This document shows, one piece after another, positions 18,090 to 27,371 of a stretch of DNA of 64,000 nucleotides (the stretch's first letter is position 1; every line of letters begins with the position of its first letter). The notes beneath the pieces are model-generated. The model did not search any database and had not been told where the DNA came from. It was given only the letters and a program-made list of their open reading frames with translations. This stretch comes from MPNP01 sp026709725. GTDB lineage: Bacteria; Pseudomonadota; Alphaproteobacteria; Rhodobacterales; Rhodobacteraceae. The position numbers were made by a program, and so were the translations under genes. The stretch spans positions 744,001 through 808,000 of the forward strand of contig OZ241384.1 in assembly GCA_965200805.1 (NCBI GenBank), given 5' to 3'.

Positions 18090-19079
18090 ATGGTGTTCTT
18101 GAGAAATCTTGCGCGGATGCTGGAGCGGACGCATGTCCGCGCCGAGTCACTTCTTGTTCTCCTTGGCCTCTGTGTCCTGATGACCATCCTGTCACCTGAA
18201 ACAGGTGATGGTGACAAGGTCTTCCTGCTGACCAGCAATCTCTTCAACATTATCCTGGCTTCAGCAACGGTTGGCATCCTGGCGATTGGGGCAACATTCG
18301 TCATTGCAGCAGCGGGAATTGATCTCTCGCTGGGTTCGGTTCTGGGCCTCTCATCAGTGACTGGTGCCACCCTTGTCGTCATTCTGGGGTGGCCCTGGTA
18401 CTTCACGATTCTTGGTGCGCTGGGCGCTGGCGCAGCCGCAGGGGCAGTCAATGGGTTCATCATTACCCGCGGCAAGGTCCCGGCATTCATTGTGACCCTT
18501 GGGATGCTGGGAATCGCCCGTGGGCTGGCTCTGATCATCTCCAGTGGACGCGGGGTTTACGGGCTGCCCGAGGAGATTCTGTTTCTGGGTCAGGCCCGAC
18601 CCTGGGGAGTCCCGACGCCGGTGTTCATACTGATCGCCGTCGCACTCATTGCCCATTATGTTCTTGCCCACACACCGTTTGGCCATCACACCCTGGCCCT
18701 TGGCGACAATGAAAACGCTGCCAGGGCGACCGGGGTCAATGTCAACCGCCAGCGCATGCTGCTCTATACGATCGCAGGTTTGATGGCCGGCATTGCCGGT
18801 CTGATCTTCACGGCACGGGTGAATACCGGCGATCCGACCGCGGGTCTGACATATGAATTGCTTGCGATCACCGCTGCGATCATCGGTGGCACCAATCTCT
18901 TTGGCGGTCGGGGGTCAATCCTTGGAACCATGATCGGGGCTCTGATTATGGGAGTCCTGCAAAACGGTCTCAATCTTATGGCCGTGCAGGCCTATTATCA
19001 ACAGATGGCAATTGGCGCTGTCCTGATTGCGGCAGTCTGGCTGGATCAGACCCGCAGCCGCGGGATGCAGGTCCAGTGA
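18090..19079 (+). CDS. Sugar ABC transporter permease, RbsC type
   Basis: A 329-residue inner-membrane permease (BPD_transp_2 family) with about eight to ten hydrophobic helices. It contains AAAGIDLSLGSVLGLSSV and the late LFGGRGSILGTMIGALIMGV, both hallmarks of ribose/xylose-type permeases, and RATGVNVNRQRMLLYTIAGL in the loop before the last helices. The start at ATG 18090 has no good ribosome-binding site. Just upstream, CATGGTAGCCGATTGA is repeated twice in 37 bases (18053-18089), so a small duplication may have altered the leader. The stop overlaps the GTG start of the ATPase gene. Part of the 16950-19819 operon. Confidence 0.92.
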   Translation: MVFLRNLARMLERTHVRAESLLVLLGLCVLMTILSPETGDGDKVFLLTSNLFNIILASATVGILAIGATFVIAAAGIDLSLGSVLGLSSVTGATLVVILGWPWYFTILGALGAGAAAGAVNGFIITRGKVPAFIVTLGMLGIARGLALIISSGRGVYGLPEEILFLGQARPWGVPTPVFILIAVALIAHYVLAHTPFGHHTLALGDNENAARATGVNVNRQRMLLYTIAGLMAGIAGLIFTARVNTGDPTAGLTYELLAITAAIIGGTNLFGGRGSILGTMIGALIMGVLQNGLNLMAVQAYYQQMAIGAVLIAAVWLDQTRSRGMQVQ

Positions 19080-19819
19080 AACTCCTCGAGTTCAAGGGTG
19101 TCGAAAAATCCTTTGGTGCCGTCCGGGTCCTGCACGGTGTCAATCTGACAGTGGCAGCCGGTGAGGTCGTCGGTCTGGTGGGTGACAATGGCGCCGGCAA
19201 ATCAACCCTGATGAAATCCATCACCGGCGTTTATCAGGTGGACAGGGGGACGATCTGGTTCAACGACCAGGATGTCACACACAAGGACCCTGGCACCCGG
19301 CGCCAGATGGGCATCGAGATGATCTATCAGGATCTGGCGCTGGCACCCCAGCAGGATGTGGCCAACAATATTTTTCTGGGCCGGGAGCCAACCAGGCGGC
19401 TTTTCGGTGTTCTGCCCGCATTCGTTGACAAGGCGCGGATCGACAGGGAAGCCCAGGCAATGATTGATCGCCTTGGTGTCCATGTCCCGTCCATCCACAT
19501 CCCGGTCGGTCTGCTCTCGGGCGGCCAACAGCAGACCATTGCCATTGCCCGGGCCCTGACCTTCAAACCCAAACTTGTCATCATGGATGAGCCGACGGCA
19601 GCACTGGCAGTCCGTGAGGTCGAGAGCGTCCTCAAGCTCATCAAGCAGATGAAGGATGAAGGAATCGCGATCATCCTCATCAGCCACCGCCTGAATGACG
19701 TCTTTGAGGCCTGCGAACGCATCGTCGTGCTTCGTCAGGGCAACGTTATCGCGGACATGTCCCGCTGCGGGACGGATATGTCCGAGGTCGTCTCATATAT
19801 TGTTGGAGCCCATAGCTGA
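19076..19819 (+). CDS. Sugar ABC transporter ATP-binding protein, single-domain RbsA type
   Basis: A 247-residue ATPase that powers the transporter encoded by 16950-19079. Walker A is GDNGAGKST, the signature is LLSGGQQQTIAIARAL, and Walker B is KLVIMDEPTAAL, with the switch histidine in LISHRLNDVFEACERI. Classic RbsA has two ABC domains; this one has one, so a homodimer is expected, as in many Rhizobiales-type sugar transporters. The GTG start at 19076 overlaps the permease stop (GTGA), which implies coupled translation. Confidence 0.93.
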   Translation: MKLLEFKGVEKSFGAVRVLHGVNLTVAAGEVVGLVGDNGAGKSTLMKSITGVYQVDRGTIWFNDQDVTHKDPGTRRQMGIEMIYQDLALAPQQDVANNIFLGREPTRRLFGVLPAFVDKARIDREAQAMIDRLGVHVPSIHIPVGLLSGGQQQTIAIARALTFKPKLVIMDEPTAALAVREVESVLKLIKQMKDEGIAIILISHRLNDVFEACERIVVLRQGNVIADMSRCGTDMSEVVSYIVGAHS

Positions 19820-19894
19820 CGCATTCCCCGAAATCGTAATGTCCGGAATGCATCCAGGGGTCAGCCACCGGTCATTATCCTGGGCATTCCCGCC

Positions 19895-20722
19895 TCATTT
19901 GAGCTTGGACAGCCAGTCCTCCAGCACGTCAAAGAATTTCTTTTGTTCTTCAATGAATGGGTAATGGGCGGCCTGCTCGAAGAGCCTGAGTGTTGCATTC
20001 GGCAGGAGACCGGCGATGCGCTCGGCACCTGGACCCGGAGGGGTGATTTTGTCATGGAGCCCCCCCATGACAAGTGCTGGCACCTTCAGGTCGGGAAGCG
20101 CGTCCAGCATGTTGAAGTCGCCCAGCAGCGCGTTCCCGGCATTCCAGGCACGGTGCTCATAGACAGTGCTCGCATCCAGTGCAGCGCCAACCGCCGCATC
20201 ATAGCTCTTGAAGTACAGCTGGATGACCCGACCCCAGGTGGATTGCCAGTCGGAATTGTCGGCCATCGGTTGGCTGAAGAGTTTTTCGAAAGCCGTCATG
20301 AGATGCCGGGCTCCTGATATTGGGGGGGCATAGTCAAGAGTCGGGATCGTGTTGAGGAGGACCAGACCATTCAGTCGCTCGGGGTGCATTGCCGCCAGCA
20401 TCTGAGCGATAAATCCACCATAGGAATGACCGATAAGGGTGAATTTTTCGTGCCCGAAATGATCCATCAGCGCAATCCCGTCAGACACGAGCCGGGGGAA
20501 TGTGAGGTCCGAAAACTTCGCCGGACGGGCTGATCGACCATTGCCCAGGTGATCATAGTAGATGATTTTGCTGGTCCTGGCGAGCGTGTCGAAATAGGGG
20601 CGCAAATAATCGTGACTCAAGCCAAGCCCGCCATGCATGAGAAGGATCGGCGGGCCATCCCCCATCGTCAGGGTATAGAGCGGCTCACCATTGATCTTGA
20701 CCGTCATTTCCTGCTTTTCCAC
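19895..20722 (-). CDS. Alpha/beta hydrolase, proline iminopeptidase-like
   Basis: A serine hydrolase of about 275 residues. The nucleophile elbow is GHSYGG, the oxyanion loop LLMHGGLGLSHDYL lies near the N-terminus, and the acid and base are likely in GGLHDKITPP and EQAAHYPFIEEQ. The HGGLGLSHDY and YYDHLGNGRSARP segments resemble proline iminopeptidases, but esterases or C-C hydrolases share them. AGGAGG lies nine bases before GTG 20722 and three bases before GTG 20728, so I prefer 20722. It is convergent with the sugar ABC operon and follows polA on the same strand across 121 bp. Confidence 0.85.
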   Translation of the reverse strand: MEKQEMTVKINGEPLYTLTMGDGPPILLMHGGLGLSHDYLRPYFDTLARTSKIIYYDHLGNGRSARPAKFSDLTFPRLVSDGIALMDHFGHEKFTLIGHSYGGFIAQMLAAMHPERLNGLVLLNTIPTLDYAPPISGARHLMTAFEKLFSQPMADNSDWQSTWGRVIQLYFKSYDAAVGAALDASTVYEHRAWNAGNALLGDFNMLDALPDLKVPALVMGGLHDKITPPGPGAERIAGLLPNATLRLFEQAAHYPFIEEQKKFFDVLEDWLSKLK

Positions 20723-20842
20723 AGTCACCTTCCTCCTTGTCTATATGAATGGATTGCTGTCCCGGGGTGGCGGGCTGTCACAGATTTCCCTGAACTGCAA
20801 TGAAATCCGTATCCGGAATCCAGTTACAGTCATGGCCCCGCA

Positions 20843-23662
20843 TCAGTGTGCATCGGCCCAGTTGTCGGCAACACCGGCATCGACCACGAGATGCGGCTCA
20901 ATTGCCAGGGCCGGCCGGTCGGCTGATTCCATGAGTGGCTTGGCCAGGGCAATGAACTCTTCAACAAAATGATCCCGGACCTCAAAGACCAGCTCATCAT
21001 GAACCTGAAGCAGCATCCTGACCGGCAGCGCACGCATCGCAGGAGCCAATCGGATCATGGCGCGGCGGATGATGTCTGCGGCGGATCCCTGGATGGGTGC
21101 ATTGATTGCAGCCCGGCGCGCAAACTGTCCCTGCGGGCCGCCGGAGTTGATGGATGGTGTGTGGATTTTACGGCCGAAGAGAGTTGTGACGTATCCATCC
21201 TTCTTTGCGGATCGAACAACCTGATCCATATAGCCCCGAATCCCCGGAAAGCGTTGAAAGTACAGGGTGATAAAATCCTGGGCCTGGTGACGCGAGATGC
21301 CGAGATTCCGGGCAAGACCATATGCCGAGATTCCGTAGATCACACCAAAATTGATCGCCTTGGCCTGCCGACGGTTGTCTGGATCAACATCGGAAAGCGG
21401 AACTTCGAAAACCTGGCTTGCGGTCATCGCATGGATGTCCTGCCCCGCACTGAAAGCCTCCTTGAGAGATGTGATGTCCGCCTTGTGCGCCAGGACACGA
21501 AGTTCGATCTGGCTGTAATCAAGTGAGACGAGCTTATATCCCTCTTCCGCAACAAAGGCCTCGCGGATGCTTCGGCCCTCGGATGTTCGAATCGGGATGT
21601 TCTGCAGATTGGGTTCTGAGGAGGCGAGACGTCCTGTGTTCGCGCCGGCAATACGATAGGAGGTATGCACACGGTCAGTCTGCTCGTTGATATGTGCAGG
21701 CAGGGCCTCAGTATAGGTTGAACGCAGTTTTGACAGATGCCGCCAGTCCAGGACGAGTTTTGGAAAGTCGTATCCGGCAGCTGCAAGATCTTCCAGAATC
21801 CGGGCATCGGTTTTGTACCCGCGCAGGGTCCGCTCCTCCCCTCCGGGGAGATTCAGATCCTCAAACATGACCCGTCCAAGCTGCATGGGGCTGCCAATGT
21901 TGAATGACTGACCGGCAATCTTGAATATGGACGATTCCAGCTGGGCAAGATTGCTCCCAAACCGCTGGGACAGCCGGTGGAGATGATCAGCATCAACCCT
22001 GATTCCGTGACGCTCCATATCCACAAGCACGGGGATCAGGGGTCGATCAAGGGTCTCATAAACTGTAGCGACCCGCTCCATCGGCAACCGGGGCTTGAAA
22101 GTCTGCCACAAGCGCAGGGTAATATCTGCATCCTCGGCAGCGTAGCGGGTGGCATCAGCAATTTTGGTATTCTGGAATGGAATTGCCTTGCGTCCCTTGC
22201 CGATCAGATCCTCAATTGGAATTGGCTTGTGGTTGAGATACTTCTCCGAGAGGAGAGTCATGTTGAGATTGTGCAAACCACTGTGCAGGGCATAGGCGAG
22301 CAGCATCGTGTCATCAACCGGCTCGACCGTGACACCATGCTGCTTGAATATCTTGAGATCGAACTTGATGTTCTGGCCAATCTTCAGGATGGCAGGATCC
22401 GTGAGCATCGGTGTCAGGCGCTCAAGGGCGTGATCAAGACCAAGCTGGCCATCTATCGGCCGGTTGGCTGCGCCAAAAAGACTGTCCCGCTCCTTGTGTT
22501 GAAGCGGGATATAACAGGCCTGGCCCGGGGCACAGCAGAGGCTGATGCCAACCAGCCTGTCCTCCATTTCATTCAGCCCGGTCGTTTCCGTATCAATCGC
22601 CACGAAGCCACAATCATTGATGGTCGCAAGCCAGCGGTCAAGAGCGGCATCGTCGATGACACATTCATAGCCTGCCGGATCAATCGGCATGATGTCAGCC
22701 ATCGTCCCGCTGCCTGAAGGAGCAATCATGTCCCGACGGATTTCAGGCATCTGCGGCGGGTCGACCTTCATCAAACGGGCGGCGCGGCGCACGATGGTCC
22801 GGAATTCCTGTTCCAGCAGGAATGCAAAAACCGTGTTTGGATCAGGATCCCGGATGGCGAGTTCGTCAAGACAGACCGACAGCGGTGCATCCCTGCGCAA
22901 CTGAACGAGTTCCTTGCACATCCGAATCTGATCAGCGTGTTCGGTCAGAACCGCCCGACGCTTCTCCTGGGGGATTTGATCCGCATTTGCCAGCAGACTT
23001 TCAAGGTCACCGAACTCCTCGATCAGCTGCGGTGCAGTCTTGGCCCCGATCCCTGGTGCGCCGGGAATGTTGTCACTGCTGTCACCGGTCAGCGCCTGGA
23101 CATCGACAACACGCTCGGGATAGACCCCGAATTTGTCATGAACCTCCTCACGACCGATCTCCTTTCGCTTCATGCTGTCATACATCACCACGCCACCACC
23201 CACCAATTGCATCAGATCCTTGTCAGATGAGATTATGGTGACCTGTCCACCAGCCCGATCAGCCTGATCGGCCAGGGTGGCGATGACGTCATCGGCTTCA
23301 AATCCCTCGAGCTCAAGACATGGAATATTGAAGGCACGGGTTGCAGCACGGGTCGATGCAAACTGGGGAACGAGGTCGTCCGGTGGTGCATGCCGGTTTG
23401 CCTTGTATTCCGAATAGATATCATTCCGGAATGTCTTTGATGAGTAGTCGAACACCACGGCACAGTGCGTTGGATCACGATCATTTTCCAGGACATCCTT
23501 GAAAAGCATATTGCAAAAGAAATGCAGGGCACCCACCGGTGTGCCGTCCGAGCGATAACGCTGTTCAGTCCGCAGACTGCGCTCTGCCATGTAAAAGGCC
23601 CGAAAGATAAACCCCGATCCATCAACCAGCAGCAGGTGGTGATTTTCGCCGAATTCTGACAT
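20843..23662 (-). CDS. polA: DNA polymerase I
   Basis: A 939-residue polymerase for repair and Okazaki-fragment processing. All three domains are present. The 5'-nuclease has LLLVDGSGFIFRAFY, EADDVIATLA, SSDKDLMQLV and GDSSDNIPGAPGIGAKTA. The 3'-5' exonuclease looks active, with VAIDTETTGLN (DxE), IGQNIKFDLKIF and YAAEDADITLR. The polymerase has LVSLDYSQIELRVLAH, RRQAKAINFGVIYGISAYGL and LLQVHDELVFEV. Many alphaproteobacterial PolA proteins keep the proofreading residues, as here. The start is ATG 23662 (MSEFGENHHLLL), with AAGGCG upstream; a frame nine codons longer is possible. Transcribed alone on the minus strand. Confidence 0.97.
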   Translation of the reverse strand: MSEFGENHHLLLVDGSGFIFRAFYMAERSLRTEQRYRSDGTPVGALHFFCNMLFKDVLENDRDPTHCAVVFDYSSKTFRNDIYSEYKANRHAPPDDLVPQFASTRAATRAFNIPCLELEGFEADDVIATLADQADRAGGQVTIISSDKDLMQLVGGGVVMYDSMKRKEIGREEVHDKFGVYPERVVDVQALTGDSSDNIPGAPGIGAKTAPQLIEEFGDLESLLANADQIPQEKRRAVLTEHADQIRMCKELVQLRRDAPLSVCLDELAIRDPDPNTVFAFLLEQEFRTIVRRAARLMKVDPPQMPEIRRDMIAPSGSGTMADIMPIDPAGYECVIDDAALDRWLATINDCGFVAIDTETTGLNEMEDRLVGISLCCAPGQACYIPLQHKERDSLFGAANRPIDGQLGLDHALERLTPMLTDPAILKIGQNIKFDLKIFKQHGVTVEPVDDTMLLAYALHSGLHNLNMTLLSEKYLNHKPIPIEDLIGKGRKAIPFQNTKIADATRYAAEDADITLRLWQTFKPRLPMERVATVYETLDRPLIPVLVDMERHGIRVDADHLHRLSQRFGSNLAQLESSIFKIAGQSFNIGSPMQLGRVMFEDLNLPGGEERTLRGYKTDARILEDLAAAGYDFPKLVLDWRHLSKLRSTYTEALPAHINEQTDRVHTSYRIAGANTGRLASSEPNLQNIPIRTSEGRSIREAFVAEEGYKLVSLDYSQIELRVLAHKADITSLKEAFSAGQDIHAMTASQVFEVPLSDVDPDNRRQAKAINFGVIYGISAYGLARNLGISRHQAQDFITLYFQRFPGIRGYMDQVVRSAKKDGYVTTLFGRKIHTPSINSGGPQGQFARRAAINAPIQGSAADIIRRAMIRLAPAMRALPVRMLLQVHDELVFEVRDHFVEEFIALAKPLMESADRPALAIEPHLVVDAGVADNWADAH

Positions 23663-23703
23663 GACTTCGCCTTGTCCTGCGTCAGGCAATCAAGTGGAAG
23701 ATG

Positions 23704-23913
23704 CTAAACACTGTCCCCCTGATCAATCTCAAGGGCCGCTTCAGCCTTGGAACCGGCCAGAACAAATCGACGATCACAATAGCCGCATTCGACCCAGCCC
23801 GTGTCCTCCGGAATCTGGTACCAGACCTTTGGATGACCCAGCGCCGCACCCTGCCCCACACAGCTGATACGCCGATTGGTCACAACAACAATATCCGGCG
23901 GATCCTTCTCCAT
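23704..23913 (-). CDS. CHCC-type zinc-finger domain protein
   Basis: A 69-residue protein of the zf-CHCC family, a bacterial relative of the NDUFS6 subunit of mitochondrial complex I. The expected ligands are visible: CVGQGAALGHPKVW (cysteine and histidine) and ECGYCDRRFVL (two cysteines). Small proteins of this type are almost universal in alphaproteobacteria and are usually annotated only as zinc-finger domain proteins. ATG 23913 lies four bases after the stop of the HIT gene, so the two form a tight pair. The frame is open further upstream, but the family starts with MEK here. Confidence 0.85.
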   Translation of the reverse strand: MEKDPPDIVVVTNRRISCVGQGAALGHPKVWYQIPEDTGWVECGYCDRRFVLAGSKAEAALEIDQGDSV

Positions 23914-23917
23914 CACG

Positions 23918-24340
23918 TCAGCCTGCACTCGTGCCGGCCTGCACATGGATATCCTCGGCTTCACGGACCGGAAGCACCGCACCAAGATTGCGACCGGCAA
24001 AGATGTGGACATGATAATGCGGGACCATCTGTATGCCGTCGGGTCCAGCATTCGAGAGGATGCGATAACCGCTGTTTCCGGACCCGGGGTCCGCATCAAT
24101 GTGCTGAATCACAGTGCTCACCGCACGGGTGAGATCCACAATCTCCGCATCGCTGGCGTTATCGGCAAAGTCATCATAGGTGACGTAGGCGCCCTTGGGA
24201 ATCACCAGGACATGATCCGGCGCCAGAGGAGCAATGTCGTTAAAAGCCAGACTGTGTTCTGTTTCGTGGACTTTCGTGCAGGGCACCTCTCCCCGCAGAA
24301 TTCGGGCAAAGATATTCTGATTATCGTATTGATAGGCCAT
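23918..24340 (-). CDS. HIT family protein (histidine triad nucleotide-binding)
   Basis: A 140-residue histidine triad protein, probably a cytoplasmic purine nucleotide phosphoramidase or dinucleotide hydrolase. The triad is HYHVHIFAG (HxHxH; the usual final histidine position may fall in IFAGR). The N-terminus NIFARILRGEVPCTKVHETE and LAPDHVLVIPKGAY are also family landmarks. GAAGGA lies before ATG 24340. The zinc-finger gene follows after 4 bp, a pairing that suggests cotranscription. No frameshift is seen. Confidence 0.92.
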   Translation of the reverse strand: MAYQYDNQNIFARILRGEVPCTKVHETEHSLAFNDIAPLAPDHVLVIPKGAYVTYDDFADNASDAEIVDLTRAVSTVIQHIDADPGSGNSGYRILSNAGPDGIQMVPHYHVHIFAGRNLGAVLPVREAEDIHVQAGTSAG

Positions 24341-24922
24341 GGCTTCGGCAGTCCTTCAGACAGTTAACCCTCCACACCATAGGCGAAAGCATCGGGCAGT
24401 CAAATTATCCGCAACTGCTGCCCGGCATTTCCCATCATTCCCTGTGGATGTATGAAATTTCATCCTGTCAGCAGCCGCCTGAATGATCATCCGACCATCA
24501 CTGCCCGGACATGCCGGTTACAGCCCCGTTATCAGCGGCAAGGCAGGGGTGGAGGTATGAGATGCGATTCCCGATGCTCCGCTTGCTCCCATTTTTCATA
24601 CCCCTTTGATCGAAACGCCATCGACAGAATTCACAGGGCGTGTTTACTAAATTCGATTTTTTTTCGATATTGTTCTTGACCTTGACCGGAATTATCGGCA
24701 TCCTCGCGTCAAGGCCTGAATCTGCCCATTCACCATTAAATGCGGATTGTGGTGTCGCCTGAAGAACTCCGTACACATCAAAGTCCTCCCGAGGTCTTGA
24801 CCGCAGATGAAAGGCGTTTTGCCGGGTGTTGCATGAATGCATGCGACCGGGGGCGATGCGATGTGCCATTCTGTCACCCGGAGAACTGGCGTTGATATGT
24901 GAATTGGAACAAGGGGGAAACA
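24341..24922. other. Gene-free stretch between the HIT gene and a coiled-coil gene
   Basis: I see no intact gene. On the minus strand near 24690-24830 a short frame (MCTEFFRRHHNPHLMVNGQI) has the feel of a decayed mobile-element gene, but I could not name a family. An AT-rich patch near 24640-24680 (TTTACTAAATTCGATTTTTTTTCG) contrasts with its surroundings. The promoter of the downstream gene should be near 24860-24910. Confidence 0.4.
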
Positions 24923-25303
24923 ATGCTAAACGCACTTCGAATTGACACTCTGGCCTTCAGCAAGAAACTTCGTGAAGCCGGGGCGGATGAGAAATTGGCT
25001 GAGGCCTTTGTTGAAGGTATCACTGCAATGGATACGTCAGATCTGGCGACGAAAAGCGAACTGCGGAAGGCGGAGACCGCTCTGAAGTCGGATATTGCTG
25101 AAGTCAAGGCTGAACTGAAGTCGGATATTGCTCAATTCAGGACCGAGTTGAAGTCGGATATTGCTGAAGTCAGGACCGAGTTGAAGTCGGATATTGCTGA
25201 AGTCAGGACCGAGTTGAAATGGATCAAGATCATCGGTGGTGCCATTCTTGCACTCTTGATCCTGCCCCTTCTCTCATCTTTGATCATCGGATACATTCAG
25301 TGA
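24923..25303 (+). CDS. DUF1640-like coiled-coil protein with C-terminal membrane anchor
   Basis: A 126-residue protein. The N-terminus (DTLAFSKKLREAGADEKLAEAFVEGI) matches the DUF1640/CCDC90-like pattern: FDT..YVKKL..AGF...QAEA. A long coiled coil follows, then one hydrophobic helix (IIGGAILALLILPLLSSLIIGYI). The coiled coil is built from an 11-residue unit (LKSDIAEVRTE) repeated four times by 33-bp DNA repeats. AAGGGGGAAACA precedes ATG 24923. It is probably anchored in the inner membrane, with the coiled coil in the cytoplasm. The function is unknown. Two smaller relatives lie at 8754-8921 and 9221-9451. Confidence 0.8.
   Translation: MLNALRIDTLAFSKKLREAGADEKLAEAFVEGITAMDTSDLATKSELRKAETALKSDIAEVKAELKSDIAQFRTELKSDIAEVRTELKSDIAEVRTELKWIKIIGGAILALLILPLLSSLIIGYIQ
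25082..25213 (+). repeat. Four tandem 33-bp repeats coding for a coiled coil
   Basis: Four in-frame 33-bp units start at 25082, 25115, 25148 and 25181. The last two are identical, and the first two differ at a few positions. Each codes for LKSDIAEVRTE or a close variant, an 11-residue (hendecad) coiled-coil period. Copy number can change by slippage without shifting the frame. Confidence 0.9.
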
Positions 25304-25656
25304 ACACGGGCATACGCATTCGACACGCCCGGCGGACGGCTCTTACCGGTTTGCAACATACCGGGGCCGTAATGCGGTCGAGGTGAATCGCCGTCGTTGT
25401 TATTCATCAGTTGTTGATTCAGATCTGCAGCGCATGGCTGCAAGGAGACCATCGAGACCTGCTGGAATGAGAGACAGGGTATCTCGCCATCACAATGTGA
25501 ACGCCGGAAGGTTCTCATGCATTGAAATGGGAAAGGTCGAGTGCTCCCGGGTGGGGAAAACTGTCCTGATGACGGGAATTATGTCCCTTGAAATTCACAC
25601 GGGACCACTCCCCATTGAAGAATCGGGACACCGAATCCGGTGTGTTGCGGGCTTTG

Positions 25657-25790
25657 TGAAACTGCGGGAGAATCCTCTCTGTGGGGTCGCGGGTCGATAC
25701 GGGAGATCGCAGCAGCAGCCATGCGGAATCCGGTCTGTGCAGAGTCTGCATGACCGGGACCGTGTCCATGAAGAAATCCGGCAGCCTGAC
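25657..25790 (-). pseudogene. Orphan C-terminal fragment of a PfkB kinase gene
   Basis: About 130 bases closely match the 3' end of the PfkB kinase gene at 30865-31010, in the same orientation. The encoded piece FLHGHGPGHADSAQTGF plus RMAAAAISRIDPRPHRED parallels FLHGHCAGLGHADSAQIGC plus RMAAATISHIGPRPYRED. The fragment lacks a three-residue stretch, has lost the stop codon, and nothing upstream (25790-26050) looks like the rest of a kinase. The surrounding 25304-26165 holds no other gene I can support; an overlapping plus-strand frame (25767-26052) has a protein-like composition but no recognised family. Confidence 0.7.
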
Positions 25791-26165
25791 GGCGCGCCTC
25801 GTCAGCGAGTCCCCGGTCGAGACCGGCGGCACAACCCTCTGCGACGACGCTGTACATGATCCCGGCGAAACCATCGTTCTGACCTGGGGATCGGCGGGGC
25901 AATTCAGCGACCGAATGATGAACACCGCGGCGGCGCACTGTGCCGGCACGATGACCATCACCATCCACGACAGCAAGGGTCCTGCGACAGGGCAGATCGT
26001 CCTCCCGGTGCCACCAGGAACAGCTCTGCGCGGGGATGCGGGTGGGGAATGAGTAATCCATGGTCTGGAGACGCGCACCGGAAGATATCCGGGACTTTCT
26101 TGAGCGGTTGCTTTTCACAAATCGTCTGTCCTCAACTGTGCCAAATACACCAGTCGAAAGTGCAG

Positions 26166-27371
26166 CTATCCTGAAAGCAAAGTGTTTTGTTCAGGCATGT
26201 AGGCTGCGCTCACCAGGGTCGCGGCGGCACCTATTGTTCTCGCCTGTCGCCCAAAAGTACCCGCTTCCACCTCGGGCATCAGAACCCCCTGCAAATCCGT
26301 CTGTTGAAGCTGGGAAATGACCTCGGACACCAGTCTCCCCGTGACTTCTGTCGGCATGGCGCCATCGATGATAACTGCTTCAAAGTCGATGATGGATAAT
26401 GATGATATGACAGCATGAGCCAGGTTGCGTCCTGCTCGTGTGATCCAATCGGAAACCAGCGGTTCAAATCTTCCCCAGTCATCCGAGGCTTCATAAGGCG
26501 AAAATGAGCGACCGGTGATATCCAGGACCATCCGTTCCAAGGTCACGAGGGAGGCATGATCCACCAACCTGTTCCCACCCTCCTGATCCGGAACCCGCAT
26601 TGGTCCAAAACCACCGGCATTTCCCCTCCGCCCGCGAAACACATGCCCATTCAAAACAATGCCGCCACCGATGAAGGTGCCGACGTAAAAGTAGATCCAG
26701 TCCTGCTTGTCTGCATGGGATCCAAAAACCACCTCAGCCCGACAAGCCGCCGTCGCGTCGTTTTCCAGGACAACTTCCCATGGCACGATTTTTCCGATTT
26801 CGCGTTCGGCGTCAAAGTCCTGCCAGGCTTCCATTTCCTCGGCCGGAGCATCAAAGTCGTCAGTCCAGTGCCACAGTTCGAAAGGCATCGCTATGGCCAT
26901 GCCAGAAATGGCCTTGCAGGTTCGCTTCGCCGAGCAAAGGAGATCCTGCAGTTCATCCTGCACAAATCTCAATGTGGTGGCCGGAGTTGGAAATGGCTGA
27001 AACATCTCTTTTGACGTGACCACCTCACCCATAAAGTTGACCACCGCAAGTTCCATACTGCGGCGTCCTATTTTCAGGGCGACATAGGAGTGCGCCAGCG
27101 GATTGATTCGAAGAGGGGTCGAGGGCGCGCCAACTCTTCCACGAATCGGTTCGCCGCGCAGCAGCAAACCGTCGGCTTCCAGAGAGCGAAAAATCACGGA
27201 GATCGCATTCGCGGAAAGCCCGGTTGCACGAGTCGCCTCGGCTTTGGACAACTCTCCATGTTCTCGCACAAGTTGCAGCACAAGCCGCTCGTTGTAATTG
27301 CCTACGGCAACCTGGTTCGTTCCCCTCTTGGGGTTCGCACACAACCGTTCTTCTTTGTCTTCCTGATCCAT
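26166..27371 (-). CDS. ROK-family transcriptional regulator (NagC/XylR type)
   Basis: A 401-residue repressor-type protein. The N-terminal winged helix-turn-helix is NERLVLQLVREHGELSKAEATRATGLSANAISVIFRSLEADGLL (about 25-70, given here in part). The ROK sugar-binding domain follows, with LENDATAACRAEVVFG, YVGTFIGGGIVLNG and RRGNAGGFGPM. In active ROK kinases the last region carries zinc-binding cysteines; here that cysteine motif is not obvious, so this is a regulator and not a kinase. I chose ATG 27371 (MDQEDKEERL); the frame extends 20 codons further but with unlikely text. It is divergent from the ABC operon that starts at 27843, so that operon is its probable target and the imported sugar its inducer. 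Confidence 0.88.
   Translation of the reverse strand: MDQEDKEERLCANPKRGTNQVAVGNYNERLVLQLVREHGELSKAEATRATGLSANAISVIFRSLEADGLLLRGEPIRGRVGAPSTPLRINPLAHSYVALKIGRRSMELAVVNFMGEVVTSKEMFQPFPTPATTLRFVQDELQDLLCSAKRTCKAISGMAIAMPFELWHWTDDFDAPAEEMEAWQDFDAEREIGKIVPWEVVLENDATAACRAEVVFGSHADKQDWIYFYVGTFIGGGIVLNGHVFRGRRGNAGGFGPMRVPDQEGGNRLVDHASLVTLERMVLDITGRSFSPYEASDDWGRFEPLVSDWITRAGRNLAHAVISSLSIIDFEAVIIDGAMPTEVTGRLVSEVISQLQQTDLQGVLMPEVEAGTFGRQARTIGAAATLVSAAYMPEQNTLLSG

Noticed and set aside
24690..24830. Possible transposase fragment on the minus strand
   Set aside because: The text MCTEFFRRHHNPHLMVNGQI is suggestive but too short to assign; mentioned only in the gene-free entry.
25767..26052. Plus-strand frame starting MKKSGSLTARLVSES
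   Set aside because: Its composition is protein-like but it overlaps the antisense kinase remnant at its start, has no ribosome-binding site and no known family; not enough support.
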